Below are positions 34,751 to 47,522 of a DNA stretch of 64,000 nucleotides, piece after piece. Below the pieces are notes generated by a model. The model made no database searches. It was not told the origin of the DNA and saw nothing but the letters and a program-made list of their open reading frames with translations. The position numbers and the translations under genes are program-made. This DNA comes from Sambucus nigra (taxonomy: Eukaryota > Streptophyta > Magnoliopsida > Dipsacales > Adoxaceae). Location of the stretch: assembly GCA_949130495.1 (NCBI GenBank), contig OX422207.1:709066456-709130455 (forward strand), in the 5' to 3' direction. Positions within the stretch are counted from its first letter, which is position 1. Each line of letters begins with the position of its first letter.

Positions 34751-37528
34751 TGTAACAACCCGACCAATATTTATGGATTACTCGTGAGTTAATCCGGTTC
34801 GAATCGGAAGTTAGGTGTAAGTGCAATGAAGCAACCTAAATAATGTTGATAGTTCAATTTAATTTTAAATCAATGCTTCACTTGTTTAACTTGCAAGTCT
34901 GATTTCAAGATAAACTATGTGTAGGACCCATGGGGAGCACCCCAAGGCCAAGTAACTAGAGCTACTACGTAAAATAAGTAAAGTACACTTACTTTTATAA
35001 CGCCCTTAAAATACGAAATTGCACCCAACATGCGGTAATAAAACGAGGGTGTGAGCCTATGCCCTGTGGGAATATACAAGTAGTATAGGAACGAAAGGCA
35101 ACAAAGAATACTCACACACTACAATCACATGCATACGAAAATATATATGTATCTACATATATGGATATATAATTGAAAGTACATATTCAATGCATTAACC
35201 GATTACTTACAAAGATTTACTCATCTAGATTAATTTGCTTTAGTCTTGGAAAGACTTCCTTTATTCATACTTAGCATTTATCACTTTGTTTAACACACCC
35301 GATTTAACCGATTCAACACATTAAACCATTACAATTGATTTTATTAAAACCATTCCTTTACCAGAATTTAACCCATTTTATTCATTTAACTATACTTCAG
35401 CATTCTCATTGAAATGTACCATATCAACACACGCGTACACCGTGTTAGAAAACAATTTTTTATCATTTGAAACCTTTCAATACATACTTATAAAATTCAC
35501 GGGTTTGACAACTTAGGTTACTTGACCACCATTTACCCATTTCAGTTTACCCTTAGCCTTAACTTGTGGACGTTAATAGATTTACACATTTACTTAAGCA
35601 TTTCACATTTACCGAAACATTATTACATTCATTCAAGTTAGGTTGTATCAACACATTTACCACACAACCCATTTCCTGACATGTTCATTTTCTTTTATCT
35701 TTCTCGAAATCTTCCTTTTTACTGCATACTTACACGGGCTCCCCACCAAAGGCTATGCGCACTATATGCTCTGGCCAGTTATTTAGTACTTTCACCCAAG
35801 GGCTCCGGGAACTTCTTTCTTATTCCCGATTGCATCCGAGTCCTTGTTAATGAGTTTAACATTTTACACATGTCCACATTATTCTACTCCTTTACTTTTA
35901 CCCGGTCGGAGCCAAAACCCGAACTCAACCATCTATTTTTCCATTAATACTTGAAAATTGTTTCCTTTCTTCTATAAGTACCTTATTCACACACCCATAT
36001 GATTTATAATAAATTCATTCACGCTTTAGGACTTAATTTATTTTCACACACCTTAGTGTAAAGACATGCTTTAACATTTTGATTCCATAAAATATTCCAC
36101 TTTAAGTAAATTTCCAATATACCCTTTGTTGATCAAACTTAAAATTTAGTTCTTTAATAAGTATTATTTCTAAAATGATTATTCGGTTCCCAACTTAACC
36201 TTTAAAACACCTTTAGCCATTTTAACACTTGTTTGATACCACACTATTACACAATTCCCACACTTGACACTTTTACACTTCGAATATGTAAAATAACACC
36301 TTTACATAAAATACTTCCATATTTCACTCATTCTTTAAGACCAAAATCTCCATTTGTCTCATTAGATGTTTAGACCCAACACAACATTCCTTAAACTTGT
36401 TCATATATTTATTACAAAAATAATACATTTTTATATGCACGAGAAAATATACTTTAATTACTAAAATCCTACCGAGTGGGTTAAACATACATTCATTCTA
36501 GAATTTATACTATTTGCAACAAACATGCATTGTCCTTTTATTCTAAACAAGAATACTAATTCCTTATATTTTTATTCTATAAAAATGTCCACTACTTTCT
36601 TTTACTAGAAAATATACTTGAAAGGCATTGCCTATATTTTTATTCCATAAATGCCCATTATTTTCTTTTACTAGAAAATATGCTAGAATAGCATTTTCTA
36701 CATTTTTTATTCCACAAAAGTTTTTATTATTTCTTTTCACTAGAAATATACCAAAATGACATTTCTTACATTTTTCTTCTATAAAAATGTTTGTTTCAAT
36801 CTACTGAGAAAATACACTACATCAATATCTTCTTACATTTATATTCCCATAAAAATGTCTATTTTAGTTTTATTACATTTTTATTCCATAAAGATATCTA
36901 CTTTTAGATTTTTGAGAACACATCATAATATCATCACAACCCAACTCTTAATCAGCAATAGTAAGGCTACACCATTCATCAATAGAGTCTCAATTCAATA
37001 AGAGTAGTTTACCCACCTAAATGGTCTCCAAATTTGTGGTGGTAAAGATGGGTGACTCCCCCACATTCAAATGTGGCCCTTAAGGGAGTCACAAAAGCCC
37101 ACCAAATAACCTCCATGAAAGTTCCCGAAAAACACCATTAAAACCATCTTCAAATACCTCCAAAAATGTGTTCATCTTCTTCTACAAATAACCCCTTTCA
37201 AATACACATTAAAACCTCCCAACCCAACTATGTATATTTCATAACCCCATATTCCGTAACTCATACCCTAATAGTGGCGAACATGGGTATTTAAAGTTGA
37301 GAGTATAGCGTTATGTTTGAATAGCTAATTTTTTTTGTAGAGTGTGTCGAGAAGGCAATATTTTGTTGGGTAGGGGTTCTAACCAAACCCTCCCCTATAT
37401 ACTCAACACATATCCTATAAAACAAGCAATATGAGTCTCCTACTTCATCTCAGCTGTTAACCCCAAGAGCTGTCATTCAAGAATTAGATCTATTATTCAC
37501 TGGAAGACAACGAAATTGTCAGTATCAT

Positions 37529-37578
<50 letters not shown>

Positions 37579-38345
37579 TCTTATACCAAACATGTAACCC
37601 ATGACCCACAATTTCCTTATTTTACACACCAATAAAGCCGTACATTTTCTTTATTAATGCACAAACCATGTCCAAATGGTTTTCCTCCATATTTATATCA
37701 TACTTTGATCAGAATCGTCAGGTCAAGTTTGATTTGCAATTGGAATTGAGGAACGAGTTGTTGACAGCTTAAAAGAGAGGAGAGATATTTGTACACATCA
37801 CTTGAACGACGTGCATGGTCGTTCAAGTGACCTGTCCTTTATTTCCCAATTTTCCCCTCAACATATTCCGAAGTCTAAGTAATGCCATAAGGTGTAACGC
37901 TGGCTTCAACCCTCTTATAGTTCGTTCCCACCCTCTATACCTAATCCATTTGGTTAATGCCTTTAATACACACACACACACACACATACACACACACACA
38001 TATATATATGTACCTTTTTACCCTTTAATTCCTTAATTCTGTATTCCTTTCTCACTAATTCGCGAAGCAGTAATGGTTAATGGGTTGGATTTTTAAACTA
38101 AATTTTCTTTCTTGGTTTCGCACCTCCGTCTCGGATATATGTTATTCACTCCCATGTGTAAATCATATATAAAGTTTGATTAATTTATAACTAATCATTC
38201 CATAATCCCTATAAAATCCTAATTAAATAAATTATGTATTAAAATTCGATTTGATGCCTGCAAACTCTTATAATCACGCATTATTCTTCCTCATACAAAA
38301 ATCTATGTATATTATTTCTTTAATTTACCCGGGCGGGGTATTAAA
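34751..38345 (-). repeat. Element B right LTR (5' LTR in element sense)
   Basis: 3595 bases, intact. In plus-strand view it begins TGTAACAACCCG and ends CGGGGTATTAAA. It aligns collinearly with the left LTR on both sides of LINE C. It holds a 44-base TC run at 37533-37576 that the left copy lacks, and a CA/TA microsatellite near 37971-38008. The outer end is TTTAATACC on the minus strand instead of the usual TGTAATACC, in both LTR copies. Confidence 0.85.
37533..37576. repeat. (TC)n microsatellite in the right LTR of element B
   Basis: The left LTR has only ATCTCTGTCTTTACTTC at the same place (about 30774), so the run expanded after the LTRs were duplicated. Confidence 0.9.
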
Positions 38346-39790
38346 ATGAAGCCATGCAAGAATTAGTTAGACAATTAGCTCGCATGTTGCAAGATAAGTC
38401 CACTAATGAACCATCTCGGAGGGACATGCCACCTCTACTATCAAGGAATGAGAGAAGTCGTCACTCATGGTCCTCTCATGACAGATCTTACAATCCTAGT
38501 GCAATGCCATCAATCCGATCTACAGATTATTACGATGGTCGGTGTTTCTCCTCTGAGCATCCAAGCGCGTTGGAACGCTTAAGTTAGGCATTTTCCTTTG
38601 ATTTTCTAGAGCCCCGAGCAGCCAGGGGTCATCAGAGGCTGAAAATAGATCCCGTGATCATAGAGGGATCCCTGGGGTCTTGGGATTGCATAAGAGGCTC
38701 TGTATGTGCTAAATAGACTTCTTAGGAATAGAGATCAGCACATGAGCACAGTAAATCCACCAAAGCTACCTCAACCAAGTCTAGAAAAGAGGAGAATTCC
38801 TGTAAATGATCCATACAGTGGTTAGAAGATCGTTTGGGAGAAATGGAAAATATTAGAAATCCTTTATAGAGGAGTTTTGTGAATGGATCTCCTTTTATTC
38901 TGGGCATTATGGACTATCCCACACCTTATAAATTTAAGACACTAATTTTACTCCCATGTATAATGGGAAGACTGATATAGTCCTCCATATTGAGTGATAT
39001 CAAAGTGCTGCTAATATCTACTATGTCCCCGATGAGATATGTTGATAGCCATTCTTGAGTTCCACAACAAGCCCAACCCAAATATGGTACAATAACCTTC
39101 CCAAAGGTAAGATTTTTAGTTTCCTGATATTTGTCGAGCTATTTATTGATAACTTTAATTTTAAGTAAAAACCAATCAAGAGTGTCCTTCATCTCATGAT
39201 TGTTCATAAAAACCTAGAGAAAGTACTCGGGAGTACATCACTCTCTTAAACAATGAGAAACTAGAGGTGGTTGATTACGAAGAGATGACTGCCATTGTAG
39301 AACTGATAGGTGGGTTTCTCATTAAAGATCTTTACTATTATCTAAAAAATAATCATCCCAAGACTATGACACAGTTGATGGCCAAGGCTAGGAAGATTAT
39401 TAACCCCGAAGAGGCTATGGCTGCCAAAGAAGCTCTAGAGGTGAAAAGTGAAATTCAAAAGAATTCAACCAAGAGAGATCATAAATAAAACAAGGTTAAT
39501 AAAATCAAAAAGTATGACGAGTATACTCCCATTACAAAACGTATGCATCATATACTAAAGGAGATTGGACGAAGTGAAAACTTAAATTGGCCTGGAAAAC
39601 TAAAGTCACCTCCCAACAGGAGAGATAAATAAAAATATTCTAATTTTCATAGAGATCATGAGCACACCACTAATAATTGGATTTCTATGAAGAATAAAGT
39701 ATAAAATCTTATCTAACGAGGAAAGTTAACCAAATTTATTGATCTAACAAATGGTCAAGACACCAGAAGAAGGTGTGAATCACCTGTCTA
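38346..39790 (+). pseudogene. Element A gag pseudogene
   Basis: Starts after insertion B with MQELVRQLARMLQDKS. Frames then read WYNNLPKGKI (about 39090), the conserved W-x2-L-P gag core, and LIGGFLIKDLYYYLKNNHPK, followed by MTQLMAKARKIINPEEAMAA. This order is the Tat-lineage gag (Retrotrans_gag). A knuckle-like segment NFHRDHEHTTNN near 39640 has lost its cysteines. Several stops and shifts are present. Confidence 0.8.
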
Positions 39791-41180
39791 AGGAAAATAT
39801 GACATAAAAGGTAATGCAATAATAATTATGAGTATGATCCTACCGAAGAAGCCTGAGGAGCTTGAAGTTGAGGTAGGAATGATGAGAGGTAAAAAATAAC
39901 CACTCAAATTGGATCAAACTTAAAACATTGCATGCCTGAGAGAACGAAAGAACGTGTTCGCTTGGAGCCATGAGGATATTCCAAGAATTGATCCTGATTT
40001 CATCTGCCATGAGGTCAACATCTACAAAGAGTAACATGGCCATCCAAGAGGAACTGGAAAAATAATAGAGATCCAAATTTAAAAAAGACGTCAAGTATCC
40101 CAGTTGGTTGGACAATGCAGTGATGGTAAAAAAGAAGAATGGCAAGTGGTGCATGTGCATAAACTTCACTAACCTCAACAAAATATGCCCAAAAGATCAT
40201 TTTTCTTTACTAAGGATTGGTCAGTTGGTAGATGAAACTGCAGTTCATGAGCTACATAGTTTCATGGGTGCTTATTCTAGTTACAACTATATTAAAATGA
40301 AGCCAAAAAATAAGGAGAGCACTTCCTTTATCACTAGTCGAGGAACATATTTCTACAACGTTATGACCTTTGGACGTAAAAATGCAGGAGCAACGTACCA
40401 AATGATAGTGAAAAATTATTTGAAGAACAGATAGGCTAGAACATGGAGGTGTATGTGGACCACATGCTCACTAAGAGAAAGTCTATCTATAAACACATGA
40501 AAGACTTGGCTCAGACATTTGACTGGTTGGAAAAGCACCAATTGAGGCTCAACCTGACCAAATGTATATTCGGGGTGAAAAAAGGAATGTTCTTATGATA
40601 TATTGTGAACCAGAGAGAGATTGAAGTTAATACTGACAAGATAAAGGCTTTGATGGAGATGCAGTCCCCCACATGCAAGAAGGATGTGCAAAAACTAACT
40701 AGAAGAGTGGTAGATCTGAATTGTTTTGTGTCCCGAGCAATAAATAATGTATTTCATTCTTCAATGTTCTTGAAAAGACATTTGAGTGGGATGATGAATG
40801 CAAGAAAACTTTTTTGGAACTGAAAAAGTATTTAAGATCTCCACCACTTCTCTCCCGACCAGTTTTGTGGGGAAATTTGTATTTGTAGTTGGCTCCGACT
40901 AGAAGGGGGATTTCAAAATCCTATTTACTATATCAGTAAAGAATTTTAAGGAGTGGAAATTAGGTATCTACGCTTGATACAACTAGCACTTGCAATCATT
41001 AAAGATTTAAGAAGGATGAGATTATATTTTCAGGCATATACTACTGTAGCAGACTCTGATTTTCCCCCGCGACAAACGTTGCATAAACTGAAAAAGTCAG
41101 GAAGGTTGATGTCATGGGAAGTTAAACTAGGGGAATATGAGTTTTTCTATGAGCTAAGAATTTTATTAAAAGGGTAGGCA
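39791..41180 (+). pseudogene. Element A pol: reverse transcriptase and RNase H remains
   Basis: No protease is visible, so the reading jumps from gag almost straight to reverse transcriptase. It reads RKNVFAWSHEDIPRIDP, then KKNGKWCMCINFTNLNKICP and HFSLLRIGQLVD. The active-site box is YVDH at about 40451-40462 where YVDD is expected, so a catalytic Asp is lost. The connection reads VNQREIEVNTDKIKALMEM, then an RNase H region with LRLIQLALAIIKDLRRMRLY. The enzyme would copy element RNA to DNA. It is broken by many stops. Confidence 0.8.
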
Positions 41181-43130
41181 ATAATAGACTTTATTGCAGA
41201 ATTCACATATGCAGAGCTGATTAATAATCCCAATTTTCTTGCTGAGAATACTTATTCGAATTAAAGCTTAGTTCAAAAGAAAATTAAGATTGTTGCCCGT
41301 CACCTAGAAACATCGGATGCCCAAGAAAGAGATCAGCGATTGGATGCACAAAGCAAGAAGATATTCATACATAGAGTGATATCAGAAGAAGACTTCAACA
41401 ACGACATTCTAATTTGGAAATTATTTGTGGATGAATCGTCATGTGCCACCGATAGTGGATCAGGACTTATCATCAACAATCGAGATGACTTAAATGTGGA
41501 ATATTCTTTGCAATTTCAGTTCTAATCTTCCAACAACGAGTTCGATTATGAGGCACTGATTATAAGTTTAGAACTTGCATTATCACTGGGTGCCTAGAAG
41601 ATGATAGCACACAGTAATTCTCAACTCATTGTCATTCAGATGCTTTAGATATATGTAGTTAAGGGAGAAATTATGGTAAGATATTTGAGCAAAGGTATGG
41701 AGGTTATCAACTTGTTCCTTGTAATTAAGATGGTTTGGATCCCGAGGGTGGAAAATGCTTTAGCAGATGCCCTCGCTCAGCTAACCTTATCAACTCAGAT
41801 AGAACTCAGATGAATTATTCTAGTAGAGATCGTCACAAATGGAAGCATTGTTGTGCAATCCATAAGCATTATGACTATAAAATTGGGTCTCTCTTGGATG
41901 GATCCAATCAAGGACTACATTGACAAAAGGGTTGCTACCATCTCGCTAGAAAGAAGTCAGGAAGTTGAGATACAAAGAAGATAATTATGTTATAGAGAAA
42001 GTCATTTTGTACAGAAGGGAATGCATTGTATCTTTACTTCATTCTATTCATCGAATCGAAGTACATGACTTGATCAAGGAGGTGTGTGGATGTCCATGTG
42101 GAGCTCATTCAGCTGGACGATCATTAGTTCAAAGAATTTTCATATAGGAATAATACTCATCGACAATCAAGGAAGATTATTTCTTTCTCTAAGAAGTGTG
42201 ACAAGTGAAAAAAGCTTGCTACTATCCATAAAAGATCGAGAACTGCCCTAACTCTTATCACTTCTCCCTGGCCATTTGTTATTTTGGGAATAAACTTGGT
42301 CGAGCCATTACCGACAACCAAAGGATGGTTCAAATATTTGGTTACAGCAGTTGATTACTTCACCAAATGGGTGAAGGCTAAGACTTTGATTGATATGCCT
42401 TATCAAAGGGTTTTCCAGTTCATATTGTAAGTAGATCACATGTCGTTATGGGATACCCCACTCTTTCATCACTGACCATGGTACTTAGTTTGATCACAAT
42501 GAGTTTGATGAATATTGCATCCAATATAGGATTCAAAAGCTTCATTTGGTACCTGGACATCCATAGTGTAATGAATTGATAAACATTACTAATAAGACTT
42601 TGCATGACGGGCTGAAGAAAAGGTTGGATGATGCAAAAGGAAATTGGATCAACGAGTTGTATAGTGTCATTTATGCTTATAGGACTACACCAAGAACAAC
42701 AATAGGGTAAACTCAATACATGCTCGCTTTTGGCAGTGAGGCAGTTATACCAACTGAAATAGGTCTGCTGACTCAAAGGATACTAAATTTTGACTCCCCT
42801 AAAACTGATAATATGAGGCAACTACATCTAGACATGGTTGAGGAATTCAAAGAGGATGATGTAATTTGGATGGCTGCTTATCATCAAAGGACTGCTAGGT
42901 TCTACAACTATAGGGTCAAGATGACCAACTTGAAATAGGGAGATCTTATACTTAAGAAAGTGATTCAAAAGAGTAACAAGCTATATCCCAACTGGCATGG
43001 TCCTTATCGCATCTCGGTAGTCATTCGACTAGGAACCTATCGCTTGGACACACTTGGAGGGGAGGAATTCAAAAATTCATGGAATGCAATTACCTACGAA
43101 AATATTATTAGTAATTGTGATTTGATTTAA
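41181..43130 (+). pseudogene. Element A pol: second RNase H and integrase remains
   Basis: A second RNase H reads WKLFVDESSCATDSGSGLII, then NEFDYEALIISLELALSLGA and ENALADALAQL (about 41417-41790). This archaeal-type copy before integrase marks the Tat lineage. Integrase text follows: CPCGAHSAGRS, WPFVIWGINLVEPLP and AVDYFTKWVKAKTL (about 42270-42385), then the domain end with AFGSEAVIPTEIGLLTQR (42723). The C-terminus ends near WNAITYENI at 43085-43110. Stops are frequent, so none of these can be made. Confidence 0.8.
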
Positions 43131-43940
43131 TCGTTTATTCAATTTGATGAAGTTACTAGTTTCTATCAATTATTCTTCCTTTTTTCATTTTTTATCAGGG
43201 TACGACGATATCCACCAACAAACTTTTCGAATTACAAAAAAGTCAAACTTTTCCAACTTCAAAAAATTTTAGTTTGGAAATTTCTCGAATTCAAACTTCT
43301 TTAACTTCAAAAAATCATTGACATTTCTGTGAGGCTTCTTGTATAATTTCGTTTTGGACAAGTCCAGAACAAGAAGTCAGTAAAACTTCATGTATAAACA
43401 CAAGAAGTTTTACTTGGATGAGTTAAAAATAGGAATACATATGCTTTCCTAACACACTTGGTTGCCAATGATAAATAATGCAAACACTTGGTTTACCAAA
43501 ACTACTTATAGTTTTATCTAAGTGCTATTGTAAAATCTAAGGCATTATAAATCAGGTTCAACATTGGAAAAATCACTTATCATTTAACCAGATTACTTAA
43601 TAGAAAAGCGGATTAACTAATCATAAGTAAAGTTATCTAGTCGGTAAGCTGATTAAAACTAATCACAAGCTTAAAAAGGAAGGAAATGTATCACAACATA
43701 CATATTAAAAAAATAATCCCATTTTATTCCCAACACTCCATCTTACAATGTAGAAAGAAAATAACAGGAAATACAAGCCTATGACACAAGGCATTTTTCG
43801 TCAGCTTTTCTCATCGTAGTTGAAGGATCATCATCTCTTAGCATACTACATTTGATGCTTCTCGGTCGGTATAGCAGATGTGGGGGGCAAACATTTTCAT
43901 CCTCTCCTTAAAGTTCATAATCTCCAATATATTTTCTGAC
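43131..43940 (+). other. Element A region after pol
   Basis: Noncoding. At about 43225-43315 there are two imperfect copies of a 35-40 base unit containing AACTTCAAAAAAT. The remainder is AT-rich. On the minus strand an AATAAA at about 43722 lies just beyond the antisense frames and could be their polyadenylation signal. Confidence 0.5.
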
Positions 43941-46300
43941 TAATCTTTAAGGAATGGCAACTGTCGGGATCCAATTAGCTTCAATTTTAAAGGGTGGATC
44001 AGGATAATCCAACATCCCCGGATCAAGCCAGTACCATAATTCATTTCCCCTAGGTATCTTTAACAGTCTCAATAAGTTCAACCAACCCCATTTGTACCTT
44101 TTTAACCTATCATTCTCCATGTGTTTATCTAAATATGTTAAGGCATCATTACATATCCATCCATACAACCCTAGGTTTCTTATGGAAGTAGAAGGTTAAG
44201 TGATCCACCCCATCTTGGAGTTTTTTTTACGGCTTTATCCTTCTCCTGTAGTAGATCTGCTTGGTCAGCTAAGGTTTTCTTATTTATTTCTTCATCTATT
44301 ATTGGTCGAGCAACCATGACTTACTTAGAAGATTTGCTAGATTTGTTTTTTCTCTTGTTTAAAATATCTAGATCCTTTAGAATTTTGGCATTTTTTATCT
44401 CCAAAAATAAGACACTTTCATTTGGCCGAATGTCCATTATCGTCTTCAATCTTTCCCTCTCATTCCTCAGAGCATTATTTTTTCGCCAAGAGTGAACTAA
44501 TCTCCCGATAAGTTTCATCTTCTTTATTCTGTGCAACTTCTTTTTTATTCAAGGCAAAAGTGACATCGTGCAATTTCTTATCAAACCCCCAATCTACATT
44601 TAGGGCTTCCTATTTAAACTCATTGTCAAAGTCAAGTAATGCTAAATAATGTTTGTGATATTCTTACAGCTGCTCAATTATTTCAGATAAGGCAAAGTTA
44701 TTCTTCATAACCCTATCAAAAGGATAGTGAAGATAAACATATGAATTTTTCACTTGGTCGAAGGCATCTGAGTTGAGCAACCCCACCAACTCTTCTTTAG
44801 ATAAAGAAATATTACCTGCTTCAAGAAAACATTTCCATCGTCTCAATAAGTCAGATTCAATAGAAACTATCATATTTTTCCTGGCATCAAACTAGAAATT
44901 TACAAGCAAGTACATAAGCCCATCCAAGGAAGACAAACAATAATGATCAGTCAAGCAAACAACATCAAAGAAGCATTAGAAAATTGAACACAAATATTTC
45001 ATTTCATTGATACGACGGAGATTACAGGGGCGAGTCCATTACAAATGGATAAAAAAGGAAAGAAAAATACATAAAAGGAAAAGGAAAAAACTAGCAAAAA
45101 TGAGCTAAACCTTCTCCTTGTCTTGACTAGCCATTGGCTCGGGAGGAGGTGGGTTGACAATATCAATAGGCACCAAGGAAGATTCTCCAGAAACCTCCTT
45201 GACATCAAAGTTCTTATCCAAATCGGGAGGATTTCCTCTGTCATGTCTTTGAAATAACTTTGAGTCTGCCTGGGTGCCAACTTCCTTCAAGGCATTCGAC
45301 CAGCCATCTTTATAGGAGAGATTCTTGTCGTACTTAATTTGGATGGATGCAGAAACAAATGCTTTTTCCCATCCCTTATTGGTATCCTACTCCTTATCTT
45401 TATTTTTCTTGGCCTTCATAGAAGTAATGTTTTATCTTCAGCAACCTTTGCCCTACTCTTAGCTTTTGTCAATTTTTTCTCGACCAAGGCCACTTTGTCT
45501 TCATCAACCTTTTGTTTGTCTTCTTTTTATTTTTCCCTATCCTCATCCACTTTAACCTTATATTGCCATGTTTTTTCTCTCTCTCTCTCTCTCTAAGGCA
45601 TATCCAAATGCCTTTAAGGATTTCTGTAAACCCTTAAAAGTTTCCTCTTCATCAGTCAAGGAAGCCTTTAGCTGGTCATCCTTCTCCATCATTTAATTGT
45701 AGTCCACCAAAAATTACAAAAGATTAAATATGAAACATTAGTACATAAAGAGTGCAACAAACAGTATTCAAGAAAAAAAAAGTTTGGAACTTACCAAGTC
45801 CAGGTTTTGACTAACCCTCTCAACTAGTCGGGCTCTCGATGTAGGAGTTACTGTCGAACTATCCAGTAAAAAAGTTCTAGCCATTATCAAACCCTGGCTA
45901 ATCAAGGGTTTATTGCCACAGAGGCATCTTTAATTTTTCCTTGGTCATCAGGGAAGTTTTTGGCCAACTCTTCGTGGTTAGAAAAATCTTTCTTCAACCT
46001 CTTTAATTGAGTATCAATTGTTAGAGCTTCTTCAGTGTTGAGAACTTAAGGCCTCTTTTCAGTAACCTGAGGCCCCTTGTTATTAGAAATGGTACTCTTT
46101 TTGCAAAGGGGAGGAGAACTAGATCCAGCCAATAAGTTTATGATCTTTCTCTTTACCATTTATGCAGAGGGTGAAATAGGTATGGTTGTGAGATCAAGCG
46201 ATTCAAAACAAGAAAAAGTTCCTCCTCGGGAAAGTTCTCTCTCTACTCGACTTGATTCGGCAGCAGAGGAGATGGAAACTGGTTCCTCGTCCAAATAGAT
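43941..46300 (-). pseudogene. Antisense extra frame of element A, decayed
   Basis: Between pol and the 3' LTR the minus strand carries a run of broken frames. In order they are: a Ser/Glu-rich segment (EEPVSISSAAESSRVERELS, about 46290), a coiled-coil-like Lys/Glu/Asp region (DKVALVEKKLTKAKSRAKVA, about 45500) and a Pro-rich end (about 45160). Then comes LLRRWKCFLEAGNISLSKEE (about 44840), another charged helix region (44536-44320) and WGWLNLLRLLKIPRGNELWY (about 44080). Antisense extra frames at this place are known in some Tat-lineage elements. I did not recognise the domain, and stops break it. Confidence 0.45.
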
Positions 46301-47500
46301 GGGGGATTGAGGAAAAATAATTATTGGTCGGGAAACAAAAGAAGTTATAAAACTCCTATATTTAAGCAGGATAGAAGCTGCTCGAGGATACTCCTCTCTA
46401 ACTCTTTAGTGGATGTCCCACAAGTATTTGAGGTATTGATATTAACTTCACTTTCTTTTAGGAAGTTCTTTTCACTTTCTTCTTCACAAAGACAAAACAT
46501 ACCAGTTAGTCGGCAAATCCTCATACAGTTAGCAAATATGAATAGAAATTGAAAATAAAAGTAAAATTATGACCTATGCCATGCCCTTCCTGGGGCACCT
46601 GGGTCAGGTGTATGTCACCCCCTCAGGAAGGGGGCATATTGCCAATTATTTACAACAACACCATAATCACAGTAATCTTTGGAAAATTAACCACCAATCC
46701 CTATTGGCCTGCCTAGTCTTCATGTAATAAGTATTATCACCAATGGTTCCTTACTTATAGCAGAACATCAACTAAGTAATCCCAATACGAGTACCATGAA
46801 TCTTGTTTAATCCATTTACTCCATTTATAACTCTCTATGTATTGGGGGCTACTCGCACAGGGACTACATCAAAGTACCGGAAAAAATTGAAGAAAAAATG
46901 GGTTTGGGGGGGGGGGGGGGGGGTGATACCACATTCAACAATAAACAAGGTTGGGATCCAATAACCCTCCGCTAATGACAACACGTTAATAGTGCTAAGA
47001 CCCTATTGGGAATCTTTTCTTTTTACCTAAATTCCTTTAAGGAATTCTCATGTACGGCATACACCATGATGGAAAGACAGAAAAATCAAAGAAGAACTTG
47101 AGAAAGCTTATAGAGGTGATAAATAACAACGATTACCAAGCAACAAAGCCGGAGAAGAAAACCTTCAGAAGGAAGGAAAAACCTAAGTTGAAAAATTTTG
47201 AGGTAAAGAGAAAAGGAGGAAAACATCCGTCTTTTTTTAAGTTGCGTTGAAAACAGAAAAGAAATGATTAACTGAACGGATGATTGAACTACCGACGGAT
47301 GCACGCTTCCCAATGATAAAAAAGACCAGCGTACCCTTTGGTGGTTTGCTAAAGTTCGGGTTATTCATAAAAATGCCATTATTTTAAATATTGACGAAAA
47401 TTTTTACAAGTCCCAGAAGTCGATTGTCGATCGACTCCCAAACATCACGTCGAGGAAGATTTTGGTATAAATATTCCATACTTTCAATCAATCAACAAAC
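46301..47500 (+). other. Element A 3' noncoding region
   Basis: No gene recognised. It holds an 18-base poly-G tract at 46906-46923. A Lys-rich frame at 47050-47250 looks like a by-product of purine-rich sequence. It ends in the polypurine tract. Confidence 0.5.
46906..46923. repeat. Poly-G tract of 18 bases
   Basis: An uninterrupted G run in the 3' noncoding part of element A. Confidence 0.9.
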
Positions 47501-47516
47501 ATGGAGCATTGGGGGC
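47501..47516 (+). other. Element A polypurine tract
   Basis: ATGGAGCATTGGGGGC lies a few bases before the 3' LTR. The TTGGGGGC form is usual in Tat elements. Confidence 0.65.
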
Positions 47517-47522
47517 TTTTTT

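Larger units (their letters stand above)
18517..38345 (-). mobile_element. Element B: long-LTR retrotransposon without readable proteins (LARD-like, Tekay-like ends)
   Basis: Two LTRs of about 3.6 kb (34751-38345, and 18517-31517 when LINE C is removed) flank a 3.2-kb internal region. Orientation is leftward: the primer site TGGTATCAAAGC is on the minus strand next to the right LTR, and a purine tract AAGGAGGGAAG is next to the left LTR. The sequence before the purine tract reads TTTTGAGGAAAAAATTCCCT, which resembles the end of Tekay/Del chromovirus pol. I could read no gag or pol in the internal region. Long LTRs around a noncoding core are the definition of a large retrotransposon derivative. 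Confidence 0.8.
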
